Assembly (NCBI RefSeq): GCF_964204865.1
Contig: NC_135251.1
Span: 17,608,001 to 17,672,000 of the forward strand
Origin: Styela clava
Taxonomy: Eukaryota; Chordata; Ascidiacea; Stolidobranchia; Styelidae
Reading direction: 5' to 3'
DNA length: 64,000 nt
Under the pieces are notes generated by a model, which made no database searches, was not told the origin of the DNA, and saw only the letters and a list, made by a program, of their open reading frames with translations. The translations under genes and the position numbers were made by a program. Numbering within the stretch: the first letter of the stretch is position 1; every line of letters begins with the position of its first letter. Shown piece by piece: positions 13,781-40,806 of this stretch.

Positions 13781-15506
13781 TTAATGAACATGCTTGGAAT
13801 GATCGTGATGCACTGAAAGAAATCGAATGTGAGTACTTTTTGGAAATTCAGAGGAAATTGTCAAATATTCTGCTTGGTTATTTAGTCCGTTATTAAAATA
13901 ATAATAATATTTATATATATAATTATATAGCTTACACGACTATAGGTGCATCGTCAGCAACGAGTTAACGTTGTTCATTCTTCCACAAGATTTTCAAGAA
14001 TACTTTAAACCGTACTTTCCTTTCAATGTTTATAAACTTACCCCCATCGCATTTTAAAGCATGATTGTCTTTGTGACAACCCTTTATTTTTGCTAATAGA
14101 CGTTTTCCTCCCGTGACACCATACGAATCATAGGCGTGTTGGAAACAACCACCTAACTCCTCATCATTTGTTGCAGAATCTGCGCATGCTGATAAGGTAA
14201 AGCAGAAGATTATATATATATACAATTGACCAGCACAAAAAACATTAGGTACCGTCGGAGCCGAAACCAGTCTGATATCTCTAATATCTCTCAGTGGAGA
14301 TGCGTGATTGGTAGATAGGTCCGAGTGACTGGTGGGTTTGGTCGATGATTACTTTAGCTTCGCTCACAGGGAACAACAAGTTTAGAAGATTCCAGAACCC
14401 CGATATTTTTTTGAGTGGCTGCTAATACGGAGCCTTGTTTGGGACAGATGCATAAATATAGTAAAGTACAAATTGCGTCGAAGTTAACAAGACAACAATT
14501 TGTTTTTGACGAAACTTATGGTTGTCAATTTTAAGTCAAAAAAATTGTATTGTAATGAATAAATGACTGATAGTAGGTCATACTTTGTAAATCACCATCG
14601 GCGTGTACTTGTATCGCCATCGCACAACATGTAGCTTTATTGGCACAGCCTCTACATTCTGCATCCAAATCACTAAGCACTAAAACAACAAGAAATTAAA
14701 AATTTTACGCATTTCATATTTACTTATTGGTATTGAGAAATACCGTAATAGAAAATTGTTGAAGAAAATGGGTCCTAGATCGAGGTTTATACACTTAAGT
14801 GTGTCTGTTCTGTACTTGTTGCGTAAATTAAACAGCCCAATGCAGATTGGAGCGGTAATTGTCTTGATGAGGTATTTTGCAATTAATGTTTGTAATCAGC
14901 GAATTTGTTTTCGAATTATTTGTTGACTTGAGCTACCCGTTCGTCAGGTCAAAATCTTGTTTACATAACCCGGTATTTTGTTGAGCGCTGCTATTTTTGT
15001 ACAGTGAAGATACGCAATGAATATCATGATTTCGGAACACGATCGAAGTTCAGAGATCGTCATATATTTTTTCCGTAATTTGTCGGTTACTCGAGTTAAA
15101 AGGTTAATCTTTTGAACCTTTTTCTTTATGTATTCTGTTTATTTTTTAAGACGGTTGCAATATATATATATTTCATTATAATTTTTTTGGTTCATAGTCT
15201 GAGGGTAAGGCGACGTTCATCATGACGCAACTGCTCCCTTATCGAGCTTTTTATCGTTATCGTATTGGCTCTTCCCTTAAAAAAACAGAATTGTTGTGCT
15301 ATTTTATGCTTTTTTACATGATCAAAGATTTCCAAACATACCAGAAGCTTATAGACAACACTGTGATTTATCTTCTCTTATGATTTTCTAATAATTCACA
15401 AAAACTTACCAGCTATAATGTGACCAAAATTGTTTTTCATACCGCGAGTCGGAGCAGATGATACTGACCCCAAAAACAGCAGTATCATGACAAAAGCAGT
15501 ATTCAT
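13781..15506 (-). CDS. secreted 8-cysteine peptide with His-rich tail, unrecognised family
   Basis: Four small exons on the minus strand, 15506-15410, 14679-14596, 14188-14042 and 13812-13781, join in frame to a 119-aa protein. Every intron is phase 1 with GT-AG borders. Residues 1-18 (MNTAFVMILLFLGSVSSA) look like a signal peptide. Exon 2 contributes ECRGCANKATCC and exon 3 contributes four more cysteines (ACADSA, GGCFQHAY, KGCHKD, LKCDG), giving eight in the mature part, so four disulfides are possible. The last exon encodes VHHDHSKHVH then stop, a histidine-rich end that could bind metal. I recognise no family. A defence, signalling or metal-binding peptide are all guesses. The consistent phase, the signal peptide and the poly(A) signal argue that it is real. 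Confidence 0.7.
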
Positions 15507-18500
15507 ATTTGTTGTATGTCAAGACCGATATCTGAATTCTAGATTTAAAATACGCACAGTGTCAAAAACAACAGTAAATAAGCTACATAGGAGTATCGTA
15601 TTATTCAAAACGACAAAAATGTTCGAACTTTGTTAATGTATAGGCTATAACATAAACACACAACCATTTTTGGTCATTTTCCGCTCCATCAAAATACAAA
15701 ACCGTAATTAAGGTCCAATAATTCAATACATCAACCGCTTTCGCTGATACGTGAGTGTTTTATTTCAAATAACTGGGTGTCGCTGCTCGATCACCAGTCT
15801 TGGTGTCTCGCGCCTCCCTTCGCCCTAAAGTACCATATTTCCTATTTCTTGTATTGTGTATTCACATTGTGTGCTTTAGAATGGTGAAAAAATAAATTAC
15901 TGATTACTGTTACCATAGCTACAACATTGCAACCTTGCATCGGGAATATTTAAATACACGAGGTTAAATTATTAAGACATATGAAAGAAAACTTGATTCA
16001 ATCTGAGCAACCCTATTTCTGCGATTCAGCTGTTCCTCGTCGCTAACATTCAATACGATATGTACCCCCTCCTGGCAATAACTTCGTATTTCAACTGCTG
16101 GGTCGAATTTATTTTTGAAGAGCTATGTTTGCACATTTGTTTCTGTTTCATTGCATGAGCAGTTCAGTAATCAATGGCCTGCTCTGTTTTCTAAGTACTT
16201 GTTGACCTGAGCAACAAGAATCTGTGTAAACGCGCAATGTCGAAAACTTATTTGCTTGGCCTAGTTAACTTCACATCGCGATAAACAAACTTGAATACGT
16301 TCACTCATAGGTCATGTGAACTGGCATTCTTGCGACATCTAATTTAGGGGATGACCTACATCTTGTAGGAATTAAACTAATCTTGATAAAAGTTAGATAA
16401 ATAAAGAGTTGTCCCTTCGTTAATAGTTTTTTGTTTTGTTGCTATTTTGTCACGAGAACAGTGAGCGCCAATACAAAGGGTCTGGTAGCCAATTCGATTG
16501 CGTATAGTGGTCGGCCTTTTTTTAAGTTAGGCCAAATAGTAAAAATGGAAAAATTTTCAAGCTCTGTCGAATATTTTGTTGAAAACCGAAAATGGTTGAA
16601 ATTTCCACAGTAAATTTGGCAAATAGGAAATTCGACTTCAACAAATCTTCGTCGCGCCCAGACAATACCAAGAGTCGACGAACGTCGAAGATTTTGCCAT
16701 CGTTATTGAATGGATTGTCAACTAATGACAGGCCCGATGTCGTCATAAAAGTACGCCACTTCATTGAAATAACATCACTGCAAATAGTTGACCACGTGGT
16801 GGAGTAAATTTTTTGAACACCAACAAGTACGGATTTGTTCTTCATCTATCTTATCTCACTTTTTATTGGACACGAATTAGACTATGGATCATTTTGTTAC
16901 TTTTTTGTTGTTGTTAGTATTTTTCCTCTTCTTGTTGTCGCTGGAAAGCTATTACCTTTATTTATTTCGAAAATTAATTTCTGTGGTATTTGTTGTACAT
17001 TCTGAAGTGTTGACGTCATTACCTTAGTAATTGCGCCATGTGGCAGTTACGCGATCACATTCAGCGATCTGGTGCTCAGCCATGACTGAAGTGTTTTGAT
17101 TGGGTAGACTACCGGAACTGTAAAAAATTTAATGCTACAATTGTGACGCGGATCATTTGGTATTTTGATTCACACTGAAACTGGACGCAATAATCATCAT
17201 CGTCACAGGACCAGAGAGGACATGAAGTCCATACCATATTTGGTCATTAAAATGGCAAAGAGAAACAGGTGGCGAATAGATCCTGTGATATGCCGAGCCG
17301 AACCCCATTCCAGCTGCGCCACTGGTGATTCCTATTTTGTTTCAGTTACTGTATTCACAAAACGACTTTCCCAGTCTAATAAAACAACTCAGATTCTCAC
17401 TCCAGATGTGTAAAATTTTTGACTCAGAAAATGGGTTTATCTCATGCTTTCAATAGCAGTACCATTTGAATGGATAGAAAGTGGTACTTTGCCAGATAAA
17501 ATTTGTAGCGCGAAAGCTTATTTGAGGCGTAGTATGTGCAAGTAAATAGAACATATATTATTATATACCGGTAGTCTTTTTGTGATAAATATAAAACTTA
17601 ATTAAGGGGTTAACTTCGACATATGGAGTGAGATCCGTCAGTGCGAATGGGTTTTCGCAACCGAGACCAACCCATAACTAGATAGTTTTAATTTGAGAAA
17701 CGAATTGTAGTCGCATTCCTGACGACATGTTTGTGCATAAATTAGAGAAACTAATTTGAGTCTCATAGTCAAGGTTCCCTCTCATCACGCAGTATTACCA
17801 GACCGTTTTCACATTAAAATCTCATTCTCGCGCACCTGTAACATTACGTTTTCAATGCGTGGCTCGCCATACTTTCTAACGCCTCGCAAGAATGCCCGTT
17901 TCCTGTTTCACAATTATTTTTTTCGTTACCATTGTTCATTGTGATGTCACACACGTGTCTGTTACGTTCAAGTACTTGGATTTCTCCTGAAGCATCCGGA
18001 AAGAGCTATTGTAAGCCAAGCCTACAATGCCAGGGCGGGCCGGTGCCCGCGGGCCACTAATAAACATGGACAAAGTATATGAACATTAAAAAATCACGAA
18101 AACAAGAAAAATCTTTTTGATTTGATTGTGTACGTACTTTGTTGGCATTCTGATAACATATTGTTGTTGTAATATTTCATAAAGTTTGTAAACCATTTAG
18201 GACGCTGCTCAGCCTTACAATATTCATGCTCACTAAAACAAACAATTGCGCAGTCTAATGTTTTCTTAGCGGGAACACTGCTCATAGTGCCTTTGAGAAC
18301 ATTTTCGCCCCTACATGAACAGTGGGGTATGATTTATAGATTTTTATTGGCAAAACTTTAAGTTTAAAATTATGACGTGAACAATAATTATTAATTAGTG
18401 GAATATTGCACCTCAAAAAAGAATCGTTACCCTACACAAAGCATTAAGAGTATCAAATGAATGAATCAAACTGTATCACATGGTCGATTATAAATATGAA

Positions 18501-18678
18501 AGCTATGTTGAATGAGTAGCAGGAAACTGCATCTGGCGCTTATTTCGCGCGAATGCCAACTAATATTAATATAAAATGAGATGACGTTTGCAAATTGAGT
18601 CTAGCTGTTTATGCCATTTAGCGATGTCAAGTCTCTCATATCATAAAAACTATTTTAAACTTTTTTATCGACACCAAT
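15507..18678. other. spacer without a supported gene
   Basis: Several ORFs of 60-107 codons occur, notably around 16500-16845 on both strands, but none has splice context or a family motif. A GC-rich CAGGGCGGGCCGGTGCCCGC at about 18022 resembles a hAT terminus and may be a transposon scrap. Confidence 0.4.
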
Positions 18679-31657
<12,979 letters not shown>

Positions 31658-34600
31658 GCCTTGTGTACACGATAATTTCAGTTCAACTCATTTATCGCGT
31701 CACTAACTCGAAATTCCCCGGTACAGCCTAAACAATACTGGTTCCTACCTGTGCTTAGGGTAAAAGCGGAAGCCTTGTCTCGTTTCGAGGTATTAAATGT
31801 AGACGGCAAGATTTTTGGTAAGTTACAGCTAAAGTCTTGGCTACAAATCACCAATCGTATCGAGCCGCCAGTCGGGTCAGAGTTTTGCTTTTATGTCGAT
31901 ACGACTATAAGGTCAAACCGACGAAAGAAATGAAAGTTTAAATAGATGGTATTATGACGCCGCGACTAGAAAGTATGGGAATGTATGAGCCGATGAGAAG
32001 GGAAAAAATCGGAGTGTGTTTAACACATTATGCAGATTCCTTGCACGCAACGGACCGCAAAAACGATGATGAATTTCAAAAGACCTGGCTTGTGAATTGA
32101 AATAAGAGTCTTTAGTATCACTGACTTGCGTTTCTCTGAACGTCCAAGCTAAGAAGAGTGTATTACTGGGAGGTTTAAGCAAAATACATGATGAGTATTA
32201 AAATGCGAGGCAGGGTCGAAAAATTCTAGCCGTTTTATATTCAAGTTTGTCTATTGCAGTCACAAGTCCTCAAATAAAGGGGAAAAGACAAAATCTGAAA
32301 AAAAAAAGTGTCAGTAATGTGTCGGGCAACCAGCTTCTTTCTAGTCAAATTGAATTCCGTCAATATCAAACATTGTTACCCTTTACAGTGACTAGGGGGG
32401 AGCAAGGTTTTGGGATCACGGGCCAAAAATTTTGCGCACCTATCGTGACGTAAAAAGTTGATGAACAGAATTTTATTTACAGTGTTTCAAAAGCAAACAA
32501 TGAGCCTCATGCCAAAACTAAATTTAATCGCAATCTCAACAAATTCCTTGATCTATTTTTTAGCTAATACATGAAAATTTGGTGTAATTTTGTTGTGACA
32601 GCATCAGGCGGGTCAGATTAAATTACCTAGCCGTAGTTTGCCCGTGTCAGTAATACACCATTGGTGTCTGGGGTTACATTGATCTCTTAAATCTCTTTGC
32701 AAAAATGGAGATTCGAGCAGATGCAGACTAAAGAAAGGGTGCGAGGGATTCCGATTATCACTATAGTGCATAGACTTTTAAGCTTACCCCGTGAGCCTTT
32801 TATGTATTTTGATTCATTAACGTGTGATCATGATGAAAAAGCTATGTTGCATCTACTGTGACTTACTAATTTTAATTTATGTTTCCAACTTCAATTGAAC
32901 AATTTCGAAGTACATTCGGAATCAGTGGAAAATGGGGGAAACGCTGAACACTAAAAGTGGCATCACACAGTCAAACTGAATACACTGGCTTGGTAACTAT
33001 TTAGCGAATGCTGTGTTTTTATCTGGAGTTATTTACATATTTATTTATCTTTCAGGCTTGTTATAAACCAACCACTAAAGTATAAACCACTAACGCCGAT
33101 ATCGTTACAACATGCTAAATTAATGTTTCCCCTTTTTTGTGGCTTTTTACACGACTTTGGCAGTCGGCATGTCATGCGACGTACACGCATATACACACCA
33201 CATATGTACACACAATACATTTGTAACGTTTGGCCGACATATGAGTTTGCTACGAAGAGCCTTATACGTGCTGTAAGTCCGGAGCCCGTTATACCGACGG
33301 ACTAAATGACTAATGGCAAAACTAACTGTACAAAATGCTAAGCAATGAAAAGATAAACTCATGGTGCATGAATCACCTCGTGTTTGTTATGAAATTACTC
33401 TCAGAGAGGGAGTAACTCCAGTAAATATTGTTTTACTGTGCACTGACATGCCAGATAACTCCGTGATGCGATAAAACAGCAGATAAAGCAGTTTGAGTAG
33501 CGAGCCTTTGTTTGGATGGTACTGTTGAATCTCTACCCGTACCAGGCACAACTAGGCCCTGTGTTGTGATTTATCACTCATAGTAAATAACTGTACAAGG
33601 CAAATATGTATTAGGTACCGCTGTGAATAACATATTTTGAAATTATGGGATGCAGAATACCATAAACGACTGATTCAAAAACTTGAAAAGTGGGCGAGGC
33701 CCCACATTGCCCTTCTGTTAAATTTATAAGAGAGGGTATATACAAGTCTTCAGAAAATTCGACATTTATATTCACAAATTCCGAAAATTTGACAGAAATG
33801 TTCCATGTTTATCCAATATAGCGAAATCTTAGTCTTTTTATTCCGTTTTTTAAAAAGCAAACCTAATTAAACTTCCTCGCCAGTTTCAATCGCGCCAAAG
33901 GTTTTCTCCTACATAAACGTTTCAAATTTCGTAAGGTTAGATAAATATCATATCTCAGAAAAGCATTACTAATATGTATTGCACAATCGAATAACTTTTA
34001 ACATTCTGCAAAATGAAATTATACGGGTCAGCGATTTTAAACGATGAAACCACGTCGTCTCAGATCAGCTGATCTATGCGTCAGCGTGATAATCCTTGCA
34101 TAATTCCCAAATGTACGTAGGTTCAAATGTACAGTCACCCTAAAAATCATTTTCGATAAATCTGTACTGACGCATATGAAACTATTCATTGTACTAAATT
34201 TGTATATTTATAATGTTTTTGATCACTAATGTTTCCCGAGTTGTTTTAATGCCCAAGGGACCCAAATTGCATTGAACAAATTTGTAATAGTTTCACATTT
34301 CTCAGAAAAAATAATTGAAGAATAGTGAATGTTAATACACTACATTATGTGAGTGAACTTTATTTTGTAAATACGCAAATAAACAAAAAGGCTAACAAAC
34401 AGTGTAAACTTGCGCAACTTGAACTTGTGCATGCCTAGTCTTAGCAGAAATCTGTCCTGGTGAAAGACTTAATTATGGTATAATATCACACGAAAATGCA
34501 AGTCTAAGACATCCTAATCATAAGAATGAGTGCGGGTCACACAAGCAGTCTAACCCGCTTATCTGTGCGGGTCGGGTATGGGAAAAACTAATTGGCTTCA

Positions 34601-34659
34601 ATGTTACATGCGTGGACATTTTTTCAAGTTAAATTTATAAAAATAAAACCCAAACTCAC
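31658..34659. other. interval between candidate SLC38 first exons
   Basis: No supported coding exon. At 34103-34141 the motif TACATTTGAACC next to AGGGTGACTG (minus strand) matches the end of the element at 52694-52872, so a partial copy is present there. Confidence 0.4.
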
Positions 34660-34721
34660 TTATTTTCTGTTGGGTACAATCTGCCGATTCCATGCTCAAT
34701 TTCATAGCTTTCTCCATCCAT
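34660..34721 (-). CDS. candidate alternative first exon of the SLC38-like gene
   Basis: Starting at an AAAATGG context ATG, 62 bases encode MDGESYEIEHGIGRLYPTEN and end in AATAA|GTGAGT, a strong donor in phase 2. The known first coding exon (31657-31593) also ends in phase 2, so this exon could splice directly to exon 2 at 29925 and give a different cytosolic N-terminus. A preceding TTCTTGTCGCAG may mark an upstream UTR intron or a spliced-leader acceptor. This is inferred from phase only. Confidence 0.4.
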
Positions 34722-36788
34722 TTTATTCTATCTGTTGTCTGCTGTTTGATACTTGACTGCGACAAGAAAGAACCAGGCACAAGTGAAGTGAGCCAAACAC
34801 AAAGCAAAAGGGGAACAACGTGACAAAACAGGTTTACTTAAGCTTCAAAAAAAATGAATTGGGCAATCGATGGTAAAAGTGAACTCTGGCCAGTTGACAT
34901 CATCAAGCAAGCAAATTTACTTTTGGTGTGTTTTGCAACTCTGCAATAAACGAACAATAATATGTTACGAAATAATTTGTTTTGTGGTTTCCCGCTTGAT
35001 CGCTAAATAAAGATGAACGTTCGAAGCGCCCGTACTTCAATATACTGTAAATTGAAATGAAACTTGCATTGAATTAATCAAGTCGATGCACAAATCACAA
35101 ATTGCTTTCGAACATGATTAATACTTTTCCATCAAAATTCCCTATAGAAGTTTTCAGTCAATGTTGAATACCATTCGCTTATAACCTGTCGTTTGGTATA
35201 CACATGGACACAAACTTCATTCAGTTGTGAAGATAGGACAGTATTTAGTTTAACACGTCAACGGGCTCCAAATCCTCAAGCACAACCAGTTGGAAGTAGT
35301 GCGACAGGTTCACAAATGTTATTCTACTTAGGTATAAAGTCACTCGGCACTCCTGACACTCTAACAAAGAATCGCTGAAAATTAAACTATACTCGCTATA
35401 CCTACATATTTCAGGCAGATCATGGGCTGCAGTTTCAGAAACGGCTGATTCAGGCCATGTTCAGGAATGTTTGTAACGAAAATCATGTTTGTATAACCGT
35501 TTGCAGTCTCATGTCGCAATGTTACATATCTTAGCATAATTTTTTATGTTGTAATAAAGCATTTTGGCATTCTAGGTGTTAGTATACGCCAGTAGTAGAT
35601 TGGATCGAGATAGTACAGAAATGTTCTAGAACAGGTACTAGTAGTATAATGTCAGTGAAACTAAAGAAACACCCAAACGGTAATCATCCATCTTTGTGAT
35701 AGGTACAATATGTTTTTGCAAATAAAAGAACGTTTTTTGTTCCGAACAAGGCCCTGTACGTCATCGCCTATCCTGGACAACAAGCCGTACATTATCGCTG
35801 AAACACTAATAATTACTGGACACTGCACTAAAAATTACAGAACTACTTTTCGGGCGATAACAGGGAAAAAACTTCAAAGTATGCCAATCTACAAAATGTA
35901 ATTGATCAAATACTCAATAGATGAGATTTCAGAAGATATTGAAAAACAAGACATTGAAGAATTGGCATACAGTAGTCTGCATTTGCATTTAGTATTCAGT
36001 TTGATGAAAGCATTGATGTTTCTCAGTGAAATCCGCTGTTAGAATTTATTTATTTATCGTTAATGACGATTAAATCGAAGAAATGTATTTTTTCTTTTGG
36101 AAAGTACAAAGAGTAGCGGCGTATTTAAAATGTTTAATAATTTTTCATTGTATAAGCGAAAAGAAAAATTTAGGTTTGATTTGCACTGATCATTCTTCAG
36201 CTAGGCCTAGAAACAAAGTCGAAGTTCGATCAATAAAATAAAGCTTCCTATGTAATTGTTATTACTCACTGTATGCTCACAGGCATGCCTTAGCAGCGAA
36301 AACTTTGCCAAGTGATGAAACTCAATAAATGTGATAATGAATCAATGGATGTGATAATTTGACAGGTTCATCCTTATGAGAAAGCACGTTTGTTCACACA
36401 TTCGCCCCCGAAAGCTATTTTAATTTGGGCAGCTTGATAAGTGAAGCATGGGATTGTAATCTTTATCTGCGTTTGAACTAGCAACTTACTGTAGTATATG
36501 TATTGTCTATGTGGTTCTGTAATGTATAATATATAATGTATTCTTTATGTTGTATTTTGTTCGACTACAGTGTTGAAATTAAAAACTAGCATTAAGTAAT
36601 GTAAGTTTAAACTAGAGGTCCGCGACTGAAAAAAGTTGATAACCACAGGTCTTCGTCTTTCACTTTTATTTGGAAATTTGCATAAAGAAAAGTCACGGGC
36701 ACTTACTAGGCAGCAAAGAAAAAAAAATGATATTTGAGCGAAGTTACCGTTGACCACTGAAGTGCCAAGATCTACTGACACTATAATG
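34722..36788. other. gene-poor spacer
   Basis: No exon with splice context and no recognisable motif on either strand. It precedes a series of DNA-transposon relics. Confidence 0.4.
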
Positions 36789-37087
36789 CAGTGGTTCCCA
36801 ACCTTTTCCAATAAATTTCTCCCTCCGCCTATTTTGGAACTGTATATTCCTCCACTATGCATAAAAAGTATTTTGTTTATTCAATCTGTAATGAATCCTT
36901 ATCTAGTGTTATATGATTAAGTCGCATTCATGCTTTTGTACATATTAGGTAATTTATCATGGGTTTATGAATAAGTATTATAGTAATAATAAAGGAATAA
37001 AACAATAATAGTAACGCTACAAATACAAAGCCGGTTCTACGGTCGCATTTCAACGATCTAGTGGTCAGCGATGTCGGGAGTTTTTTG
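36789..37087. mobile_element. partial hAT-type end (CAGTGGTTCCCAACC)
   Basis: CAGTGGTTCCCAACCTTTTCC at 36789 is a typical left terminus of hAT non-autonomous elements. No matching right end was found before the next element end at about 37088, so the copy is truncated or interrupted. Confidence 0.45.
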
Positions 37088-37960
37088 ATAAGGTAGACCA
37101 GGGTGGTCCAAACCCTGTCATGCTGATACATTCCGTGCGGCTCACAGATCAATTCTAGCGTATATTTGTATGTAATGGAGGAACATTTTTGAGTTTTTTT
37201 TTAGCTATTTCAACTGGGGTTGGGGTCCCGAGATTCAAACCCCCTTTTCTAACGCTTTGTGCCTTTAATTTAGTAAAAACACTCCTCTGTTTTCAAGCGT
37301 CGGTCGTGTGACAGTAGTGACGAAACGCGGAGCCGACTTTAACGCCGCGCAATCCAGGTATTTTTGAGCTAGGTCCCGAAATACCAACTTAGACGGACTT
37401 GGTTGGTATTTGACGATGGCACTAAGCTTGCTCACGCTGCAAGTTTTCAAATTACTCAATATAACAGTTCGTAATAAAATGAGTGTCGCAAGAAAGGTGA
37501 CATAAGGAAAACACGGCGGAAACGTATTTCCTTGCTCATCACACAGTGTCTGGTTTGATTTGAAGTAATATCTGTCCCGAAAGAATATAATTTGAAGCGA
37601 CATTGAACGCGAGATGCGCAAAATACAGCGGTAACTCTCGGGAATTAACTTTAAAATAACGGCTTTATATATCTTCTTTAAAAGAACGCCACCCATGCAA
37701 CATAATAATAGTCTGATTAGAACGGTAAAATGTCGTTGTTTATTAAATTTAAAGTGGGTAAACTCGCGATATTTCGATCACTTTTGAGTTTTCTACGACT
37801 TGTGGCCCGCGAGATGAATGATATTTCCAGAGTTTGAAGAGACCTGGCACTGGCCCAATTGGAAACCCGAAGTGGCCCTTTACTAAAATTTAGCAATTTA
37901 CGAACGTTGGACGTTGTTGGACACGAAGTGGACCTTAAATACATGGTTTTCTACATTTCT
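37088..37960 (+). pseudogene. relic of autonomous hAT transposon with BED-like N-terminus
   Basis: The left end AGGGTGGTCCAAACCCTG, followed by GTGCGGCTCACAGATC, matches hAT termini. About 37560-37640 in plus frames gives VPKEYNLKRH and then KYSGNSRELTLK. This resembles the KEYNLKRHYETKH zinc-finger segment at the start of GTF2IRD2/ZBED-like hAT transposases. Stops and frameshifts break it, and no DDE-domain remnant was recognised. The longer minus-strand ORFs here (37265-37696 and 37717-37944) look like antisense shadows. Confidence 0.45.
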
Positions 37961-39948
37961 GTTGCTGTTGTTATAGGGAAAATATAAATTTATAAAAATC
38001 ATGTATAAGTAAAAAGTGAAATCTTTCCCGGTAGGGTAAAATTATTGCACAAAAGATGACATTTTATATTTAAAGACTTAGTTCATATCATAAGCTATAT
38101 TAACTACCAACGATTATCAGGAAAAACTTCTGTGATTTCAATTGTGTCTAATTGTAAATGTATCACGTGGGTAAATTGCAAGATGCATGCAATGCAATAA
38201 GATATGTTATTTTAAAGCAGCAATTTTTTTATACGACCTCACTTAAAAGGTCATTTGTCGCTATTGTTGTTTGTTATAAATTCAATAATAATAAAGTTTG
38301 ATTTGTGTAATACTTTTGAGTTTGGATGATAGCTAGATCGACATAGCCCGTAAATATGAATTATATTTTAGTCGGTTGGTGATTTCGTGCTGCATTTAGG
38401 TGAGCGTTTTTTTTTTATAGAATCAGGAAAAAATTGTAAGCAAATTCGTACAAAATAATTGTTCAGCAGCACAGTTCTCTGATAAATGAAGACACAGATA
38501 TAAGCTAGCGGAATACATACAAAGTACACAGATAAATTAAATTGACTGGATTTCCGTTGGTATGAATTCTAAAACTAAATTTTCTTATTCATTTTGAGCG
38601 CATGTTTATCTGTTTTACTAATCCGCTGACAAAAAGTCTACAAACGTCCTACTTCGCTACTTCTTGATAGCAATATCAAAAACCGTGTAAATACATCAAT
38701 AAAGCCAAATTACAGGGGTCTAGCGATGGATCTACCAAAAAACGGCATCAAATCGCTCGAAATGAACAAGCGAAAACTTTGGGCAACAACAAAACTGTTA
38801 GGGAGGCCGCTCAATATACTGGCTATGATTTACAACGGTGCTATATATCGCTTTGTGTGGTTACTGTTTCAAAGCCAAAACATGAAATAGTGATGCGTGA
38901 CGCAATGGTATTCGAGCGCAATGTTAGTTAATTCACCGTATGCGCTACAGATCATCGACGCTTGTGAATAAGAAAATAAACTGAACAATTTCCATCTGTG
39001 CATGAAGGTTTAAAAATGTCAATTCAAGAGTTACTTATGAGAATGAGTAAATAGAAGTTTCATTTTGCGTTCTTGTAACTTTGCAAATGGATGTTCAATA
39101 TATAGTAGAACTATCGTAAAATTAATATAATGGCCTTGATCTTACGCCATGTATGTTGAGATAAGATGTTCATAAGCATTAACATATTATGTACTAGCAA
39201 ATCTCATACTTAATTTACCTTTTCGTGGTTGTATCGCTTAATTATAGGCTTTAAATTGACTTCGCGATGTCATGTTTTTAGTGGATTAATAGTATTCATG
39301 CAGCATTATTCATATTTGCTAGTTGCTACACCAATGCAACTGACTGGTGCAAAAGTATATTTCTTCTACACTGCACAGTTCACATGTTTGGCTTGCTTGG
39401 GATATTGCGGTTCGCTGTGAAGTTTTGCAACGCCATTTTCTTATGGCAATTTCCGTTCCAGACGTGGTGTAAGGCATGATGATCAATTGCATGCGGATCG
39501 GCGTTGTGTGAAGTCTTACAAATATAAATAGAGCCGGTACAGTGAAGATTTCTCTAACATTTTTAAATTTTTTTATTTAGATACGTGACTCAACTAGCTA
39601 TGGAGGTACCTTTTCAATGTCGGGTCACAATGGTTTAGTAAAGTTGTTTAAATTTAGAAACTCTCCACGTCATAACTGATGATTGGAAAATAATTGATAA
39701 CTAAATATTCTCAACGAATGAAACTCGACAATTATTAACATAAGCGACCAAGGATTGCTAGAGGCAAACATAATAGAAAGTTGTCAGATAAGTTGAGATC
39801 GACAAGAAACGAAGTAGTCACTCAGATATGATAATTAACGAACATCGATATATACGAAGATAATTTTGATTTGCATAAACTTTACGCTCTCACTGCCAAC
39901 AAAGCAACAAGTACATGTAGAAGCAATACGTTGAGCATTAGCTGTGAG
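37961..39948. other. gene-poor spacer
   Basis: AT-rich with only short unsupported ORFs. It should include regulatory DNA for the first UNC93-like gene, but no motif was recognised. Confidence 0.35.
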
Positions 39949-40806
39949 TAGGAATGAGAGTTTCAGAATTTCAAATCGAAGCGATTCGAATCAACATCAA
40001 TTCGAATTGATTCGAAGCAATTCGAGAAAAAACTACTTGATTTTATTAAAAAAAAAATAATAATTTAGATAACACGAGGCGATTGCACGACGCAGCGGCG
40101 TTGTCTCATCATCGACCAAAAGCGTTTATTTTGCCTACGTTTACAGCGTTTCTAAGTCGTAACACTCCGGGGGTTGTTAAATATGGGTAATATGGGTCAC
40201 AGCTTTAGAGGGACCAATGGTTTCGTTAATTTTTTTAGACTATTTAAAATGTTAAGAAGTTTTACAAATATGTCATTATATAAACGTGTCTTTAAATTAC
40301 CTATGTGATGTCATTGTAATAATAACATTATTCCTAATAAAAAACATAGATTTGCGATGCTTCCCTCGTTATCATTTGCTTTTATAAAAATCACGACGCA
40401 AGCGGTAGGCTACCAACGCACATTTCACTGGCGTGCATCATTTTGATGAATTTTGAAGGTTAATTTTAAAAGAAACGATCACTATACATCGGGTATTGTT
40501 TGCAAACATAAATTTGAGTAATAAGTAAATATAACTGAGTGTAACTCCATGTAACAAAATTGAATATTCTCTGATATATTATCTGGTTGAAGCATCAATT
40601 CAAGGTGTTCTTCTACTAACTTAATCATTCTTCAAGTTCCTTATTGTTATTTCATCACAATTTATGCTATAGTTCTTTCAAATTTAAAGAAAGTCAACGA
40701 TCATGTGATGCTATAATAAGTAGAATCAGATTCGGAAGTATTCGAATCGAAACACTCCGATTTGGAATTTGATTCGAAAATAAAATATTCGAAACTTACA
40801 TCCCTA
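39949..40806. mobile_element. 858-bp non-autonomous hAT element, perfect TSD
   Basis: Left end TAGGAATGAGAGTTTC and inverted right end TAGGGATGTAAGTTTCG are flanked by GCTGTGAG on both sides (39941-39948 and 40807-40814). Subterminal ATTCGAAT motifs are repeated near both ends, as transposase-binding sites often are. No transposase ORF is present. It ends about 180 bases before the first UNC93-like ATG. Confidence 0.8.

Noticed and set aside
16431..16845. Overlapping ORFs of 60-107 codons on both strands
   Set aside because: No family motif, no splice context and overlapping frames on both strands; may be chance or transposon debris.
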